Positions 23,365 to 32,677 of a stretch of 34,474 nt of DNA are shown piece by piece. Under the pieces are notes generated by a model. That model saw only the letters and a list, made by a program, of their open reading frames with translations, had not been told where the DNA came from and made no database searches. This stretch comes from Tyzzerella sp. UBA1042 (GTDB lineage Bacteria; Bacillota; Clostridia; Lachnospirales; Anaerotignaceae). Both the position numbers and the translations under genes were made by a program. The DNA is taken from NCBI GenBank assembly GCA_002316675.1, contig DCDZ01000068.1, positions 54,142 through 88,615 on the forward strand, given 5' to 3'. Each line of letters begins with the position of its first letter. Position 1 is the stretch's first letter.

Positions 23365-23531
23365 TTATCCAAGACGGTGAGACTTATCTCCTCCACTACT
23401 ACATACAAAAAGGATGGAAGATTGAGAATTTTCTTGCCCTTGATGATTTCGTAAAAGGCTTTTATGCAGCATCAATGGAGGTGGCTCTTGAAGAGAGAGC
23501 AGCCTTTTTTAGCATAAAGGAGGCGGATTAA
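23361..23531 (+). CDS. Tail chaperone frameshift extension (gpGT-type)
   Basis: About 56 codons in the -1 frame after the slippery site, beginning LIIQDGETYLLHYYIQKGWK and ending AFFSIKEAD. The stop at 23529-23531 directly precedes the tape measure ATG. Too short to start on its own and with no ribosome binding site, it is expected only as the C-terminal part of the frameshift fusion, about 190 residues long. The content FLALDDFVKGFYAASMEVAL resembles the T-domain of tail chaperones that recruits tube or tape measure. Confidence 0.78.
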   Translation, partial: LIIQDGETYLLHYYIQKGWKIENFLALDDFVKGFYAASMEVALEERAAFFSIKEAD

Positions 23532-25550
23532 ATGGGTGTTGTAAAGGGTGTAATTGGGATTAAGGATAATGCCACCGTCGTTTTAAAAAGCATCCGCAAG
23601 GAGCAAAGCGAATTCCGCAAAGATGTCGAGGCAACAAGAAAAGAGCTTCAGCGTACTTGGGATAAAAAATTCAAGGTAAAGATTGATACTTCGGCAGCCA
23701 CAGGCCAGATGAAAAAAATCAGCAGAGCAATACAACCCTTTCGAAAAAAAATTGTAACTGCAGTAGCCGTTAAAGATATAGCCACAGCCAAAGTAAAGGC
23801 TATTGGGAATAAGGTAAAGTCAATCGGCAAAATGGTATCCAAGCCCATTGTGACAATTAAAGATGCCACAGCTGCTGGCCTTTCTAAAATTAAGGGAGGC
23901 TTGGGCAGCATTGCCAAGGGTGTGGTGATTCCGGTAACCGCAGGGGTCACTGCTGTAATTGGGGGTTCTATTTTTCAAGGTGCAAAACTTGAGCAGAGCA
24001 TCGGTGGTGTGGAAACACTTTTTAAAGGGGATGCAGGCATTGTAAAAGCCAATGCGGACAAGGCATTTCAAACCGCAGGATTATCAGCGAATGAATATAT
24101 GGAAACTGTAACCAGTTTCTCTGCTTCTCTGCTAAACAGTCTTGGTGGGGATACTGGAAAATCTGCTAAAGTCGCAGACATGGCCATTATTGATATGTCC
24201 GATAATGCCAATAAATTTGGCACGGATATGGAAAGCATTCAAAATGCTTACCAAGGCTTTGCGAAGCAGAATTATACCATGCTTGATAACCTAAAGCTGG
24301 GCTACGGTGGTACAAAAGAAGAAATGTCAAGGCTTCTCACCGATGCCACTAAGCTTACTGGTGTTAAGTATGATATAGATAATCTCTCAAATGTATACAG
24401 TGCCATCCATGCCATACAGGAGAATTTGGGAGTAACAGGCACTACAGCAAAGGAAGCCAGTGAAACCTTCAGCGGTTCTTTCGCTGCAATGAAATCAGCT
24501 GCTTCTAACCTGTTAGGCAATTTAGCTATAGGCGGAGATGTAACAAGCTCAATGGAGCAGTTAGTAGACAGTGCGTCGACTTTCTTGTTTAATAATGCGA
24601 TTCCTATGGTAGGCAGGATTGTAAAGGCATTACCAAGCGCAATTAAAACTGGAATTGTGAAATCAGCTCCTAAAATCAAAGAAGCCGGAGGCTCTATTGT
24701 TAAAAGCCTGAAGGAAGGAATGATCAATCTTTTACCCAGCTCCATGGGAGGAATGGTAGAGCCTCTCTTTGACGGTATAATTTCGGTCATTCGTTCTGCT
24801 GCCCCAATTATTTCCGGATTAGTGCAAGGTATTGGCACTGTGGTCTCTGCCCTTGCTCCGGTTTGGCTTACAATATTCAGCTCCATTGGTGAAAAAGTTG
24901 GCTCTGTTATTGGGTTTGTCAGTGAGCGAATGGGATTCATACAAGAGGTTATTTCTGCTGTGTCCCCTGTTCTTGCGGATATTTTGACTACCTCATGGGG
25001 TGTTATTTCACCCGTCATCGATATTTGCATTGGAACTTTTAAGCTCCTTTTTGGAGTCGTTCAAAAGGTTTTCCCCGGCATTCAAAAAATTATTACATCT
25101 GTTTGGGACTTTGTTAAGCCGTTAATAGAAGGCATCGGCACAGTTATGCAAGGAATCGCCAGTGGATGGAATTGGCTTGCGGACAAGGTAACAGGCAGTG
25201 GCAGCTCAGAGGTAGGAGCAAATGCAAAAGGGACAAATAACTGGAAAGGCGGTTTGACTTGGGTCGGTGAAGAAGGACCGGAGCTTGTGGATTTACCAAG
25301 AGGTTCTAGGGTTCTCCCTCATAAGGAGAGTGTCACTTATTCTAAGCCTGACACAAGTAGTGGAAATTATCAAGTACCGCAAGCTGCTCGAAATCAGCAG
25401 AACAGTTTGGTACAGCAAGTAAAAAAGGTATTCAGTGTCACGATTGCAAAGCTTGCTGATACTATCATTGTCCGTGAAGAAGCTGATATTGATAAGATCG
25501 GCACAGTAGTTGCAGATAAAGTCGTTAAAATAGTTCTGAATATGTCGTAA
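23532..25550 (+). CDS. Tape measure protein
   Basis: 672 residues setting tail length. The N-terminus is basic and helical (KGVIGIKDNATVVLKSIRKE). A middle region typical of phage tape measures follows (KLEQSIGGVETLFKGDAGIV, FKGDAG, YGGTKEEMSRLLTDA). Long hydrophobic stretches lie at about 370-540, and the tail-tip segment near 570 reads GGLTWVGEEGPELVDLPRGS. ATG immediately follows the frameshift product stop. At 672 residues the tail should be fairly short for a myovirus. No internal frameshift seen. Confidence 0.92.
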   Translation: MGVVKGVIGIKDNATVVLKSIRKEQSEFRKDVEATRKELQRTWDKKFKVKIDTSAATGQMKKISRAIQPFRKKIVTAVAVKDIATAKVKAIGNKVKSIGKMVSKPIVTIKDATAAGLSKIKGGLGSIAKGVVIPVTAGVTAVIGGSIFQGAKLEQSIGGVETLFKGDAGIVKANADKAFQTAGLSANEYMETVTSFSASLLNSLGGDTGKSAKVADMAIIDMSDNANKFGTDMESIQNAYQGFAKQNYTMLDNLKLGYGGTKEEMSRLLTDATKLTGVKYDIDNLSNVYSAIHAIQENLGVTGTTAKEASETFSGSFAAMKSAASNLLGNLAIGGDVTSSMEQLVDSASTFLFNNAIPMVGRIVKALPSAIKTGIVKSAPKIKEAGGSIVKSLKEGMINLLPSSMGGMVEPLFDGIISVIRSAAPIISGLVQGIGTVVSALAPVWLTIFSSIGEKVGSVIGFVSERMGFIQEVISAVSPVLADILTTSWGVISPVIDICIGTFKLLFGVVQKVFPGIQKIITSVWDFVKPLIEGIGTVMQGIASGWNWLADKVTGSGSSEVGANAKGTNNWKGGLTWVGEEGPELVDLPRGSRVLPHKESVTYSKPDTSSGNYQVPQAARNQQNSLVQQVKKVFSVTIAKLADTIIVREEADIDKIGTVVADKVVKIVLNMS

Positions 25551-25563
25551 GGAGTGTGATAGC

Positions 25564-26223
25564 ATGGCAAGAACAATAGAAATTACCTTTAATAATCGTG
25601 CTGAGGGTTTTGTACTGCCAATCAATCCCAAGACCTTTGAGCTGACAGAACAAAACTTGAACCAAAAGATAACATTACTTAATATTGGTGAAATAAACCT
25701 GATCGGGAACAGAGGCTTGGTAACGTGTACGTTATCAAGCTTCTTCCCTTCTTCAAAATCACCTCATTACAAACGGGCAAACAGAGAGCCTATGGACTAT
25801 ATCAACACCTTAAAAAAGTGGAAAAACAGCAAAAAACCAGTGCGCCTGATTATTTCAGACAGTGATGTAAATTTGGCGATGGCTATTGAAAAAATCTCTC
25901 ATTCCATGAATGAAGGAGATGGTGATGTCTATTATACATTGGAGTTGAGCGAATATCGGTTCTTAAATGTGCCCTCGGTGAAGGTCGAAGCCTCTGTGCA
26001 GTCAAACGGATTAAAGGAACGGCCAAATACAAAGGTTGCGCCCAAAAAATATGTTGTAAAAAAAGGTGACAGTCTGTGGGAGATTGCACAAAAAGTATAT
26101 GGAGACGGTGCGAAATATACAACTATTTATAATGCGAACAAAGAACTGATGGACACCAGAAACCAAAAAGGAAAAGCTTCTAAGTATACCATTTATTCAG
26201 GACAGGAGCTGACATTGCCATGA
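25564..26223 (+). CDS. LysM-containing tail protein (XkdP-like)
   Basis: 219 residues. The N-terminal 150 match XkdP-type baseplate/hub spacers (FVLPINPKTFELTEQNLNQK, ANREPMDYINTLKKWKNSKK). A LysM domain follows at about 161-219 (YVVKKGDSLWEIAQKVYGDG), which binds peptidoglycan. It may anchor the tail tip at the wall during injection. ATG 25564; the stop overlaps the next gene by 4 bp. Confidence 0.9.
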   Translation: MARTIEITFNNRAEGFVLPINPKTFELTEQNLNQKITLLNIGEINLIGNRGLVTCTLSSFFPSSKSPHYKRANREPMDYINTLKKWKNSKKPVRLIISDSDVNLAMAIEKISHSMNEGDGDVYYTLELSEYRFLNVPSVKVEASVQSNGLKERPNTKVAPKKYVVKKGDSLWEIAQKVYGDGAKYTTIYNANKELMDTRNQKGKASKYTIYSGQELTLP

Positions 26224-27182
26224 AACTATTTGTTAACAATTTGGATTTAAGTGAGCTTGTTGAACGTGTTGTTTGGAGTGGTGATACCAGACAGGTAGCC
26301 AGAAAGCTGGAGTTTACTATTGTCAGCAAGGCAACAGATTATTACCTCCCAAAGCCGAAATTAACTGCAGGAGATCCAGTTATTTTAAAAGATGATGCTG
26401 GTGCGGTAGTTTTCGGAGGCATTTTATTTGACATTGACAAATCAGGAGCAGCCAATACCACAAGCTATCTTGCCTTTGATTTTTTATTCTACATCAATAA
26501 TTCTGAAATCAACAGAATTTTTGATAATACTGCAGAGACAATTACTGCAGAAGTATGCAAAGAGCTTGGAGTTAATTTTGGCGGCGCAGCACCCACAGGA
26601 ATCAAGGTTTATATGCCCTGCTTAAATAAGAATGGCTATGAAGCAATTATGATGGCTTATACTTATGCCGGCAGAGCAAATGGGAAGAAATACATTCCAA
26701 TCATGAAGGATATTGATAAACTTTGGGTGATTGAAAAAGGCTCCCTTTGTGATGTGGTTCTAAATGGAGATTACAATTTAATTGATGCAAACTATAAAAT
26801 TTCACTGCAAAACCTTGTGAATAAAGTTTTGATTGTGGATAAAACGGGTAAAGTTGTGGGTAAAATTCAGGATTCGGAATCCACCGGAAAATACGGAACA
26901 ATCCAAAAGGTATATACGCAGGAGGACGGTAAGGATGCCAAGGCAGCTGCTCAAGCCATGCTGCAGTCCATTGAAAGAAGCTCTAGTGTTTCGGGCATTT
27001 CTGATATAAGAGCAAAATCAGGATATGCTTTAGTGATTGAAGAGCCCATCACTGGTCTTTTGGGGAAATTTTATATTGAGAGTGATACACATACTTTTGA
27101 AAATGGCAGCTCTACAATGGAGCTATCATTAGCGTTTGAAAATATTATGGATGAGAAAGAGATAGAAAATGAAGAGGAATAG
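26220..27182 (+). CDS. Tail hub protein (XkdQ/YqbQ-like)
   Basis: 320 residues, beta-rich, with XkdQ-type segments (LFVNNLDLSELVERVVWSGD, ITAEVCKELGVNFGGAAPTG, NLVNKVLIVDKTGKVVGKIQ). It forms the central hub at the tail tip, like gp27/gpD. ATGA overlap with the LysM gene. Confidence 0.88.
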   Translation: MKLFVNNLDLSELVERVVWSGDTRQVARKLEFTIVSKATDYYLPKPKLTAGDPVILKDDAGAVVFGGILFDIDKSGAANTTSYLAFDFLFYINNSEINRIFDNTAETITAEVCKELGVNFGGAAPTGIKVYMPCLNKNGYEAIMMAYTYAGRANGKKYIPIMKDIDKLWVIEKGSLCDVVLNGDYNLIDANYKISLQNLVNKVLIVDKTGKVVGKIQDSESTGKYGTIQKVYTQEDGKDAKAAAQAMLQSIERSSSVSGISDIRAKSGYALVIEEPITGLLGKFYIESDTHTFENGSSTMELSLAFENIMDEKEIENEEE

Positions 27183-27192
27183 GAGGATGTTG

Positions 27193-27675
27193 ATGGCAGA
27201 TAAGTGGGCAGTTGATCTTGTTGAAGCATTGCAGAAGAAAAAAGGCTCAGCGACCAGTAATGAAGGTATCTCTGGCAGAAACAGTTATGAAATTATGATC
27301 GGCAGGGTCGTTTCGGCTGATCCGCTTTTCATTGAAATTAACGGGCAAGTTATAAAAAAATATTTGTATCTCAATCCTGCCCTTACCCTTTTGGCCAGCA
27401 ATGATAGTAATAAAATTTCAGATGCGTTTGCAGATGCTTTAAAGATAAAAGGCGGTGTGGATGGAATCACAAGAACTCCTAAATCCTCCTCGCAAACGTC
27501 TGGAGTTGATCAATTTATTGATGTAGCCTATACCGGAAATCCAATTATAGATGTTGGTTGGTTTGATTTTTTAAAAGAGTTTCATCAAAGGTTCGTAATT
27601 AAGAAAGGTGATACTGTGATTGTTCTTCAGGTAGGGGTTTCTTTTTACATTCTTGCAAAGGCGGTGGAGACATGA
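27193..27675 (+). CDS. DUF2577-type baseplate protein (XkdR-like)
   Basis: About 160 residues. The segments MADKWAVDLVEALQKKKGSA, GRVVSADPLFIEINGQVIKK and QRFVIKKGDTVIVLQVGVSF match the XkdR group, whose members contribute an OB-like module to the tail spike region. ATG 27193 follows AGGAGG; the upstream start at 27169 lies in the hub gene. Confidence 0.82.
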   Translation: MADKWAVDLVEALQKKKGSATSNEGISGRNSYEIMIGRVVSADPLFIEINGQVIKKYLYLNPALTLLASNDSNKISDAFADALKIKGGVDGITRTPKSSSQTSGVDQFIDVAYTGNPIIDVGWFDFLKEFHQRFVIKKGDTVIVLQVGVSFYILAKAVET

Positions 27676-28106
27676 GCATATTTCCTTTTATGGATGCTGA
27701 TGTAACAAACACAGCCTCTAAGGAATTAGAGATTTACAAAGAATATGCCTATGATTTTGAAAACAATTGTTTGAAACTTAGAAATGGAACTACATATTTA
27801 GTGGAGAAAAATGAAGCATTAAAAATCTGGATTTATAAAGCTTTAATTACAGAACGCTTTCGCTATCTTGCCTATACATCTGGCTTCGGCAATGAAGCGC
27901 ATACGCTGATCGGACGTTCCATGAACAGTGAAATTACCTTTTCAGAGTTACGAAGATTCATAGTTGAGTCATTGATGGTGAACCCATATATTGAGGAACT
28001 GGAAAATTTCACATTTGAGAAATCAGGAAGTGCTTTAAAGGCAAACTTTGATTGCAATACAGTGTATGGAACAATTGAATTTGAAATGAAATGGGATGAG
28101 GTGTAG
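27672..28106 (+). CDS. Baseplate wedge protein, gp25-like (XkdS)
   Basis: 144 residues resembling DUF2634/XkdS, a gp25-like wedge subunit (NTASKELEIYKEYAYDFENN, ERFRYLAYTSGFGNEAHTLI). The ATGA overlap with the previous stop shows coupled translation. Confidence 0.85.
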   Translation: MSIFPFMDADVTNTASKELEIYKEYAYDFENNCLKLRNGTTYLVEKNEALKIWIYKALITERFRYLAYTSGFGNEAHTLIGRSMNSEITFSELRRFIVESLMVNPYIEELENFTFEKSGSALKANFDCNTVYGTIEFEMKWDEV

Positions 28107-28109
28107 GAA

Positions 28110-29162
28110 ATGGAATTCACTTTCGCAGCTATAAGAGACAGAATAAAAGAACATTTGCAGAATGCTGCAAGCCGTACAGAAGGCAGCTTTTCAATGGATA
28201 ATATTCAAGCAGTATCCCAAGAATTGGCCAGAATTATGACCTTGGAGGTGTTGCCCATTCCGGATCATGTTTTACTAGATACAGCTGAAGGAATCATGCT
28301 GGATAGAAGAGCTGTAGATTTTAACGAAACTCGGAATCCAGCTCAAAAAGCAATCGGCAAACTGAAATTTACAGGTTCTTCAGGAATCACAATCCCTTCA
28401 GGGGCAATTGCTGTTATAAGTGACTTGGAGTTTGCTACAACTGCTAATGGTGTCATTGATGAAACACAGGTCATATTTATTTCAGCTGAATGCGTAACCG
28501 AAGGGACAATAGGTAATATAGCTTCCGGAGAGATTGCTGATCTAAAATCCCCTTTAAATGGTGTTGATTCTGTTACCAATGAAGATGCCTTTAGCGGAGG
28601 AGTTGATGAAGAAAGTGATACGTCATTTCGGAGCAGAATTATTGAAAAAATTCAAAGACCAATTACATCGGGGAACAAAAATCACTATGAATATTGGGCG
28701 AAGCAAGTGTCCGGAGTCGGAAAAGCCAAGGTGGTTTCCTGCTGGAATGGAAATGGTACAGTAAAAGTAATTCTTCTCTCAGATGTGTTTGATGTTCCCG
28801 ATGATGTAGTTGTGGAAAATGTAAAAAACCACATTGAAGCAAATCGTCCCATAGGTGCTGATGTTACAGTATCTAAGGCAATCCCCGTTCCTGTTACCAT
28901 TCATGTGACAGTCGTCCTTGCGGATGGATATAACTTAGATTCTATAAAATCTCAAGCAATAGATGGCATAAACAAGCATTTGAGCCAGATTGCATTTGAT
29001 GAAAACAAACATCTAAGCTACTACAAGGTTGGAGATGTTATTTTTGGCATAGAGGGGGTTATAGACATTTCTTCCTATACCTTAAACGGAGGAACGGTTT
29101 CCTTGCAATCTGATTTTGATGAATTTTTTAAGCTGCAGGAGGTGATCGTAAATGGCAGTTAA
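28110..29162 (+). CDS. Baseplate J-like protein (XkdT)
   Basis: 350 residues with the gpJ pattern: LLDTAEGIMLDRRAVDFNET, GSSGITIPSGAIAVISDLEF, EESDTSFRSRIIEKIQRPIT and HYEYWAKQVSGVGKAKVVSC. It connects baseplate wedges. It overlaps the next gene by 11 bp. Confidence 0.92.
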   Translation: MEFTFAAIRDRIKEHLQNAASRTEGSFSMDNIQAVSQELARIMTLEVLPIPDHVLLDTAEGIMLDRRAVDFNETRNPAQKAIGKLKFTGSSGITIPSGAIAVISDLEFATTANGVIDETQVIFISAECVTEGTIGNIASGEIADLKSPLNGVDSVTNEDAFSGGVDEESDTSFRSRIIEKIQRPITSGNKNHYEYWAKQVSGVGKAKVVSCWNGNGTVKVILLSDVFDVPDDVVVENVKNHIEANRPIGADVTVSKAIPVPVTIHVTVVLADGYNLDSIKSQAIDGINKHLSQIAFDENKHLSYYKVGDVIFGIEGVIDISSYTLNGGTVSLQSDFDEFFKLQEVIVNGS

Positions 29163-29676
29163 CGATATTTACACGTTACCATTGAAAGTCCGCTCAATGC
29201 ATGAAATGGCTGATTTACTGAATGCAGAACAGAAGGAAATTGCTCTAATTAGTAAAATGGTAAAAACTATTGAAGAGGAGCTGCACATTTATAGTAGTAC
29301 TTCTCTTCTTGGACGTTACGAAAAACAGTTTGGTTTGTCTACAAATCCTATGGAAGGCCTTGAAGAACGAAGACGGCGCATCATTGCCAAGCTGAATGCA
29401 AGGCAAATGACTACGGTGGAATCCATTCAGGAATTGGTGCAGATTATCACTGGTGGTACATCGGAGATTATTGAAAGATTTCAGGAGTATCTCATTGCAA
29501 TCATAATTTATCTTCCTGAGGATGATAAAAATGTATTCTATAAAACTTTAGTAAAGCAGATTGAAGAGGTAAAACCTGCACACCTTGGGCTATCTATTAC
29601 ATACAATATTGCTCTAAGTGCAGGAGTTTATTTCGGAACAGCAATTTCAGAATATAAAGAGGAGGTAATCTGTTAA
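29152..29676 (+). CDS. DUF2313-type tail protein (XkdU/YmfQ-like)
   Basis: 174 residues. MHEMADLLNAEQKEIALISK, LLGRYEKQFGL and ERRRRIIAKLNARQMTTVES match the XkdU group, which joins the baseplate to the tail fibre. ATG 29152 follows GCAGGAGG inside the J gene. Confidence 0.88.
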   Translation: MAVNDIYTLPLKVRSMHEMADLLNAEQKEIALISKMVKTIEEELHIYSSTSLLGRYEKQFGLSTNPMEGLEERRRRIIAKLNARQMTTVESIQELVQIITGGTSEIIERFQEYLIAIIIYLPEDDKNVFYKTLVKQIEEVKPAHLGLSITYNIALSAGVYFGTAISEYKEEVIC

Positions 29677-29677
29677 T

Positions 29678-30964
29678 ATGGCACGTTGGATCTCAAAAAT
29701 TACAAATGCAGGACTTACGCTTCTGGCCAGAACCCCCAACAATAATTTCGTGTTTACCAAGGCTGAATGTGGCAGTGGAACAGTAAATGCTGCTGTTTTG
29801 GTAACGCAGACGCAAGTCACAAATTTCAAAAAATCTCTTTTGATTTCTGGCTGTATCGCAACAAATAACCAAGTGAGCCTACGGGTTCAGTTAAATAATG
29901 AAAATGTTTCAGCTGGTTTTTTACTGCATCAAATCGGAATTTACGCAAAATTGGCTACAGACAATACAGATATTCTGTTTATGATTCTTCAGACAGATTT
30001 GGCCGATTTCATCCCTTCGGTAACAGAAAGTCCCAACTATGTCTGTGATTATGTAGTGAGTACTGTTATTAGCAATGCTTCCAGTATAACTGCGAACGTA
30101 GACCCAGCCGGATATGTTACCCAAGGGCAGTTGGAAGAAATACTCGCTGGGCTGGAGGATGTTGAATTGAAAGATAATGTTGAGCAGATAAAGCAAGAGA
30201 TAGGTGAAGCTAATGATGCACCAAGCAGCAGCACCACTGGTACGACGATAAGTATTTTTGCGAAGCTGAATTATTTGGTTTTGCAAATTAGCAGTTATTT
30301 GAACAACATTAATGTTAGGCTTGGTGGCCAAAATGATACGGCAAGCAGTTCCACATCTTCTTCAGCCCATGCAAAATTGAACTGGTTTTTAAATTTGTTT
30401 GGGAAAACAGATGATTCTGGTGGAAGCGTAACGGCAGGAACGGTGATGGCAAAGGAAAATGCTATTTTGTCAGCGGTAAATAAAATTATTGAACATACAA
30501 GTGCTGATGTTTTAGATAATGACGTTATAAAAGCGGGTACTAATTTACAGAAGCCAGTATTTGCTAATTTACCAGCAACGTATACGGAAATATTAAATAT
30601 AAATGGTGGGGGATATCTTTCCAGTATTTATTTACAATCTTCAGCCGCAGGAAATACAGTAAAAGTAAGAATATATATAGACGACGAGCTGTTTTTTAGC
30701 TATGGAGTTGTTGCCCACGGTAGCAATAAATATGGTCAAATGCTTTCTTGTTTAGCATCTACTGGTTCAACAATGTTTACGGGAAATATGATACCCAATC
30801 TAAATGATTTTATAAACGGAAGAGTTAGAGTTTTGAGTAATACTCAAACTGATTATATTGCAAATAGGTTATTACATTTTGAAAATAATCTAAGGATTCT
30901 TGCATATTCTGTGACAGCTACAAATGACGATTATGTTTCAGTCTACTATGCTTTAAAGGAGTGA
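29678..30964 (+). CDS. Tail fibre/collar protein
   Basis: 428 residues. The N-terminal 150 (ISKITNAGLTLLARTPNNNF, FLLHQIGIYAKLATDNTDIL) match the conserved attachment module of phage tail-collar fibres. The centre is low-complexity Ser/Thr-rich with repeated GG-NDTASSSTSS-type words, and the C-terminal 150 residues are probably the receptor-binding head. ATG 29678 follows AGAGGAGG. Confidence 0.85.
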   Translation: MARWISKITNAGLTLLARTPNNNFVFTKAECGSGTVNAAVLVTQTQVTNFKKSLLISGCIATNNQVSLRVQLNNENVSAGFLLHQIGIYAKLATDNTDILFMILQTDLADFIPSVTESPNYVCDYVVSTVISNASSITANVDPAGYVTQGQLEEILAGLEDVELKDNVEQIKQEIGEANDAPSSSTTGTTISIFAKLNYLVLQISSYLNNINVRLGGQNDTASSSTSSSAHAKLNWFLNLFGKTDDSGGSVTAGTVMAKENAILSAVNKIIEHTSADVLDNDVIKAGTNLQKPVFANLPATYTEILNINGGGYLSSIYLQSSAAGNTVKVRIYIDDELFFSYGVVAHGSNKYGQMLSCLASTGSTMFTGNMIPNLNDFINGRVRVLSNTQTDYIANRLLHFENNLRILAYSVTATNDDYVSVYYALKE

Positions 30965-30968
30965 TAAG

Positions 30969-31220
30969 ATGCTAAGTGTTATTAAAGAAGAGACTATTGG
31001 AGAATATAAGCATATTCACTATTCTAATGGTACGGTCGTAAGACAGATTGTTGGTGCGGCTGAATCAGAACCAGAGTTACCAGGAGCAACAGATATAGAA
31101 TTACTCATGCAAGCACAGGCAGATGCAGAATTACGAGATTTTGCAATCCAGCAAGGACAGGAGATGTTAGCGCAGCAGATGGCGGATATTGAATTAGCGG
31201 TGTTAGGAGGAGCAGTATGA
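30969..31220 (+). CDS. Small tail-associated protein
   Basis: 83 residues starting MLSVIKEETIGEYKHIHYSN, with an acidic Gln-rich C-terminus (QAQADAELRDFAIQQGQEML). Unrecognised, but the position between tail fibre and XkdX suggests a fibre accessory or chaperone. ATG 30969 follows AAAGGAG. Confidence 0.7.
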   Translation: MLSVIKEETIGEYKHIHYSNGTVVRQIVGAAESEPELPGATDIELLMQAQADAELRDFAIQQGQEMLAQQMADIELAVLGGAV

Positions 31221-31372
31221 GTACAGAGGTAAAAAGTCCTATGTTTGATTCTCTGAAAATGCGGTTTGAGAAAAACTTTGTGAGAAAAGACCAGCTGCAA
31301 AAATATGCGACGCTTGGAAAAATCACCACGGAAGAGTATAAGGTAATCACCGGTGAGGATTTATCAGAATAA
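31217..31372 (+). CDS. XkdX-like short protein
   Basis: 51 residues, too short to list in many gene sets. It contains MFDSLKMRFEKNFVRKDQLQ and ends KITTEEYKVITGEDL, the XkdX family ending. ATG 31217 overlaps the previous stop, and AGGAGG lies just upstream. XkdX genes sit after the tail fibre in PBSX-like phages; the role is unknown. Confidence 0.85.
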   Translation: MSTEVKSPMFDSLKMRFEKNFVRKDQLQKYATLGKITTEEYKVITGEDLSE

Positions 31373-31388
31373 TTACATTTTGGAAATG

Positions 31389-31407
31389 GGCTTTGAAGCC
31401 TTTTTTT
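31389..31407 (+). terminator. Possible terminator before the lysis cassette
   Basis: GGCT-TTGA-AGCC followed by seven T. The stem is short (4-5 bp), so termination would be partial. It lies between the XkdX-like and holin-like genes. Confidence 0.45.
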
Positions 31408-31432
31408 ATTGGTGAAAAAGGTGGCGATAAAT

Positions 31433-31744
31433 TTGTTTTTTTATAGATGGAAACATAGAAAAAAGCGTTTCCGCATCAATGATGACACCATGACAACCAT
31501 TGTAATATGTTCATTGATATTCTGTGTGTTAGTAGTGCTAATCGGTTTTGCACTTGCTTGTTTTAGTATAGATACTTCATCAATTGTAGACAGTGCATTA
31601 AGAGTTTTTGGTACAGAATTAGGCATCTGTGGGTTAATGACGATACATAAGCGTTGGTGTGACTGGGTTGATCGAAGAGATCAGGGCAGACGAGAAAGAC
31701 GGCAAAAAAAGGAGGAAATGAAAAATGGATCAGACACAGAATGA
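31433..31744 (+). CDS. Small membrane protein of the lysis cassette
   Basis: About 103 residues from TTG 31433, which has AAGGTGG seven bases before it. A basic N-terminus is followed by a strong membrane segment (TIVICSLIFCVLVVLIGFAL), a second weaker one (LRVFGTELGICGLMTI) and a very basic tail. It could be a holin or holin partner. The C-terminus overlaps the next gene by 20 bp. Confidence 0.65.
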   Translation: MFFYRWKHRKKRFRINDDTMTTIVICSLIFCVLVVLIGFALACFSIDTSSIVDSALRVFGTELGICGLMTIHKRWCDWVDRRDQGRRERRQKKEEMKNGSDTE

Positions 31745-31997
31745 AACAAACGAACTGCAAAGCGGAGTACTAGAGGGTGAATGGTTAGAAGGCACTGCAC
31801 TGGCTGAGAGCACAAAAGTCACCATCCAGAATTTATTAACTGTAAAATCAGTAGTCACCCTGCTATTAACGATAGTTTTCGCATATTTAGCTGTTGTCGG
31901 CAGAATCAGCGGAGAACAATTTTTAACCATCTTCAGCGTGGTAATTGCTTTTTATTTTGGCACTCAATATCAAAAAAACGGTGGAGGTGATGAATAA
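31725..31997 (+). CDS. Putative holin
   Basis: 90 residues. An acidic soluble N-terminus is followed by hydrophobic segments at about 41-60 (VVTLLLTIVFAYLAVV) and 65-80 (FLTIFSVVIAFYFGTQYQ), then a short polar tail. This layout and the position directly before the endolysin suggest a pore-forming holin. ATG 31725 follows GGAGG. Confidence 0.75.
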   Translation: MDQTQNETNELQSGVLEGEWLEGTALAESTKVTIQNLLTVKSVVTLLLTIVFAYLAVVGRISGEQFLTIFSVVIAFYFGTQYQKNGGGDE

Positions 31998-32620
31998 TGA
32001 AAGGTAAAGAATTGGTAGCTTTTGCCCGTTCAAAGTTGGGGACTCCTTATGTTTATGGCATGAAAGGAACCGCCATGACTCAGGCTAATTTTAATTATTT
32101 GCAGAAAACCTACGGAAAGAAACTGGTATGGGATAGTGATGAGAAAAAAATTGGGGAAATTTGTGTTGATTGCTCTGGATTGATTTCTTGGGCAACGGGA
32201 GTTGTTTTAGGCTCTGCCCAGCTGTTTGATAAAGCTATCCAAAAGGAACCCATCAGTACCATAAAAGAGGCACCAGTGGGTGCTCTGGTTTGGATGCGTG
32301 GTCACGTAGGTATATATACAGGCCTGAAAAGAAATGTTCCATATTATATTGCTGCAGATGGATCTGCTTATGGTGTAAGAGAAGTACCACTAAGCAATAA
32401 CAAGTTCACCCACTGGCTTCTCATGGATTATTTTATCTACGAAAAGGAGGATGATGAGATGATTACCAAGGAAAAGGTTATTGTCGACGGTCAGGATTAT
32501 ACAATGGACGCTATCCGAAAGGATGGTTATGTCTTTGTTAAAGCGAGAGATTTAGCGCAAGCCCCCGGGGTTGCCGTTAGCAACAAAGGAAAGATACCTG
32601 TAATTGATATAAAGAAATAA
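31997..32620 (+). CDS. NlpC/P60 endolysin with C-terminal stalk-like domain
   Basis: 207 residues. The NlpC/P60 peptidase domain at about 1-150 has Cys59 in VDCSG and His103 in RGHVGIY as catalytic residues; it cuts peptide cross-links of peptidoglycan. Residues about 158-207 (KVIVDGQDYTMDAIRKDGYV, then VKARDLAQ) resemble a single stalk/copper amine oxidase N-terminal-like module, perhaps for wall binding. No signal peptide is seen, so export would need the holin. ATG 31997 overlaps the holin stop. Confidence 0.9.
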   Translation: MKGKELVAFARSKLGTPYVYGMKGTAMTQANFNYLQKTYGKKLVWDSDEKKIGEICVDCSGLISWATGVVLGSAQLFDKAIQKEPISTIKEAPVGALVWMRGHVGIYTGLKRNVPYYIAADGSAYGVREVPLSNNKFTHWLLMDYFIYEKEDDEMITKEKVIVDGQDYTMDAIRKDGYVFVKARDLAQAPGVAVSNKGKIPVIDIKK

Positions 32621-32634
32621 CAATATTAATCTCA

Positions 32635-32660
32635 CTAATGAATGCCCCAATATTCATTAG
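32635..32660 (+). promoter_or_regulatory. 9-bp inverted repeat before the methylase gene
   Basis: CTAATGAAT (32635-32643) is perfectly inverted at 32652-32660, with loop GCCCCAAT. It ends one base before the AAGGG used by the methylase gene. It could be an mRNA hairpin controlling translation, or an operator. In phage Mu the mom modification gene is controlled through its mRNA leader by Com; the parallel is only suggestive. Confidence 0.5.
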
Positions 32661-32677
32661 AAGGGAATGTATAATTT

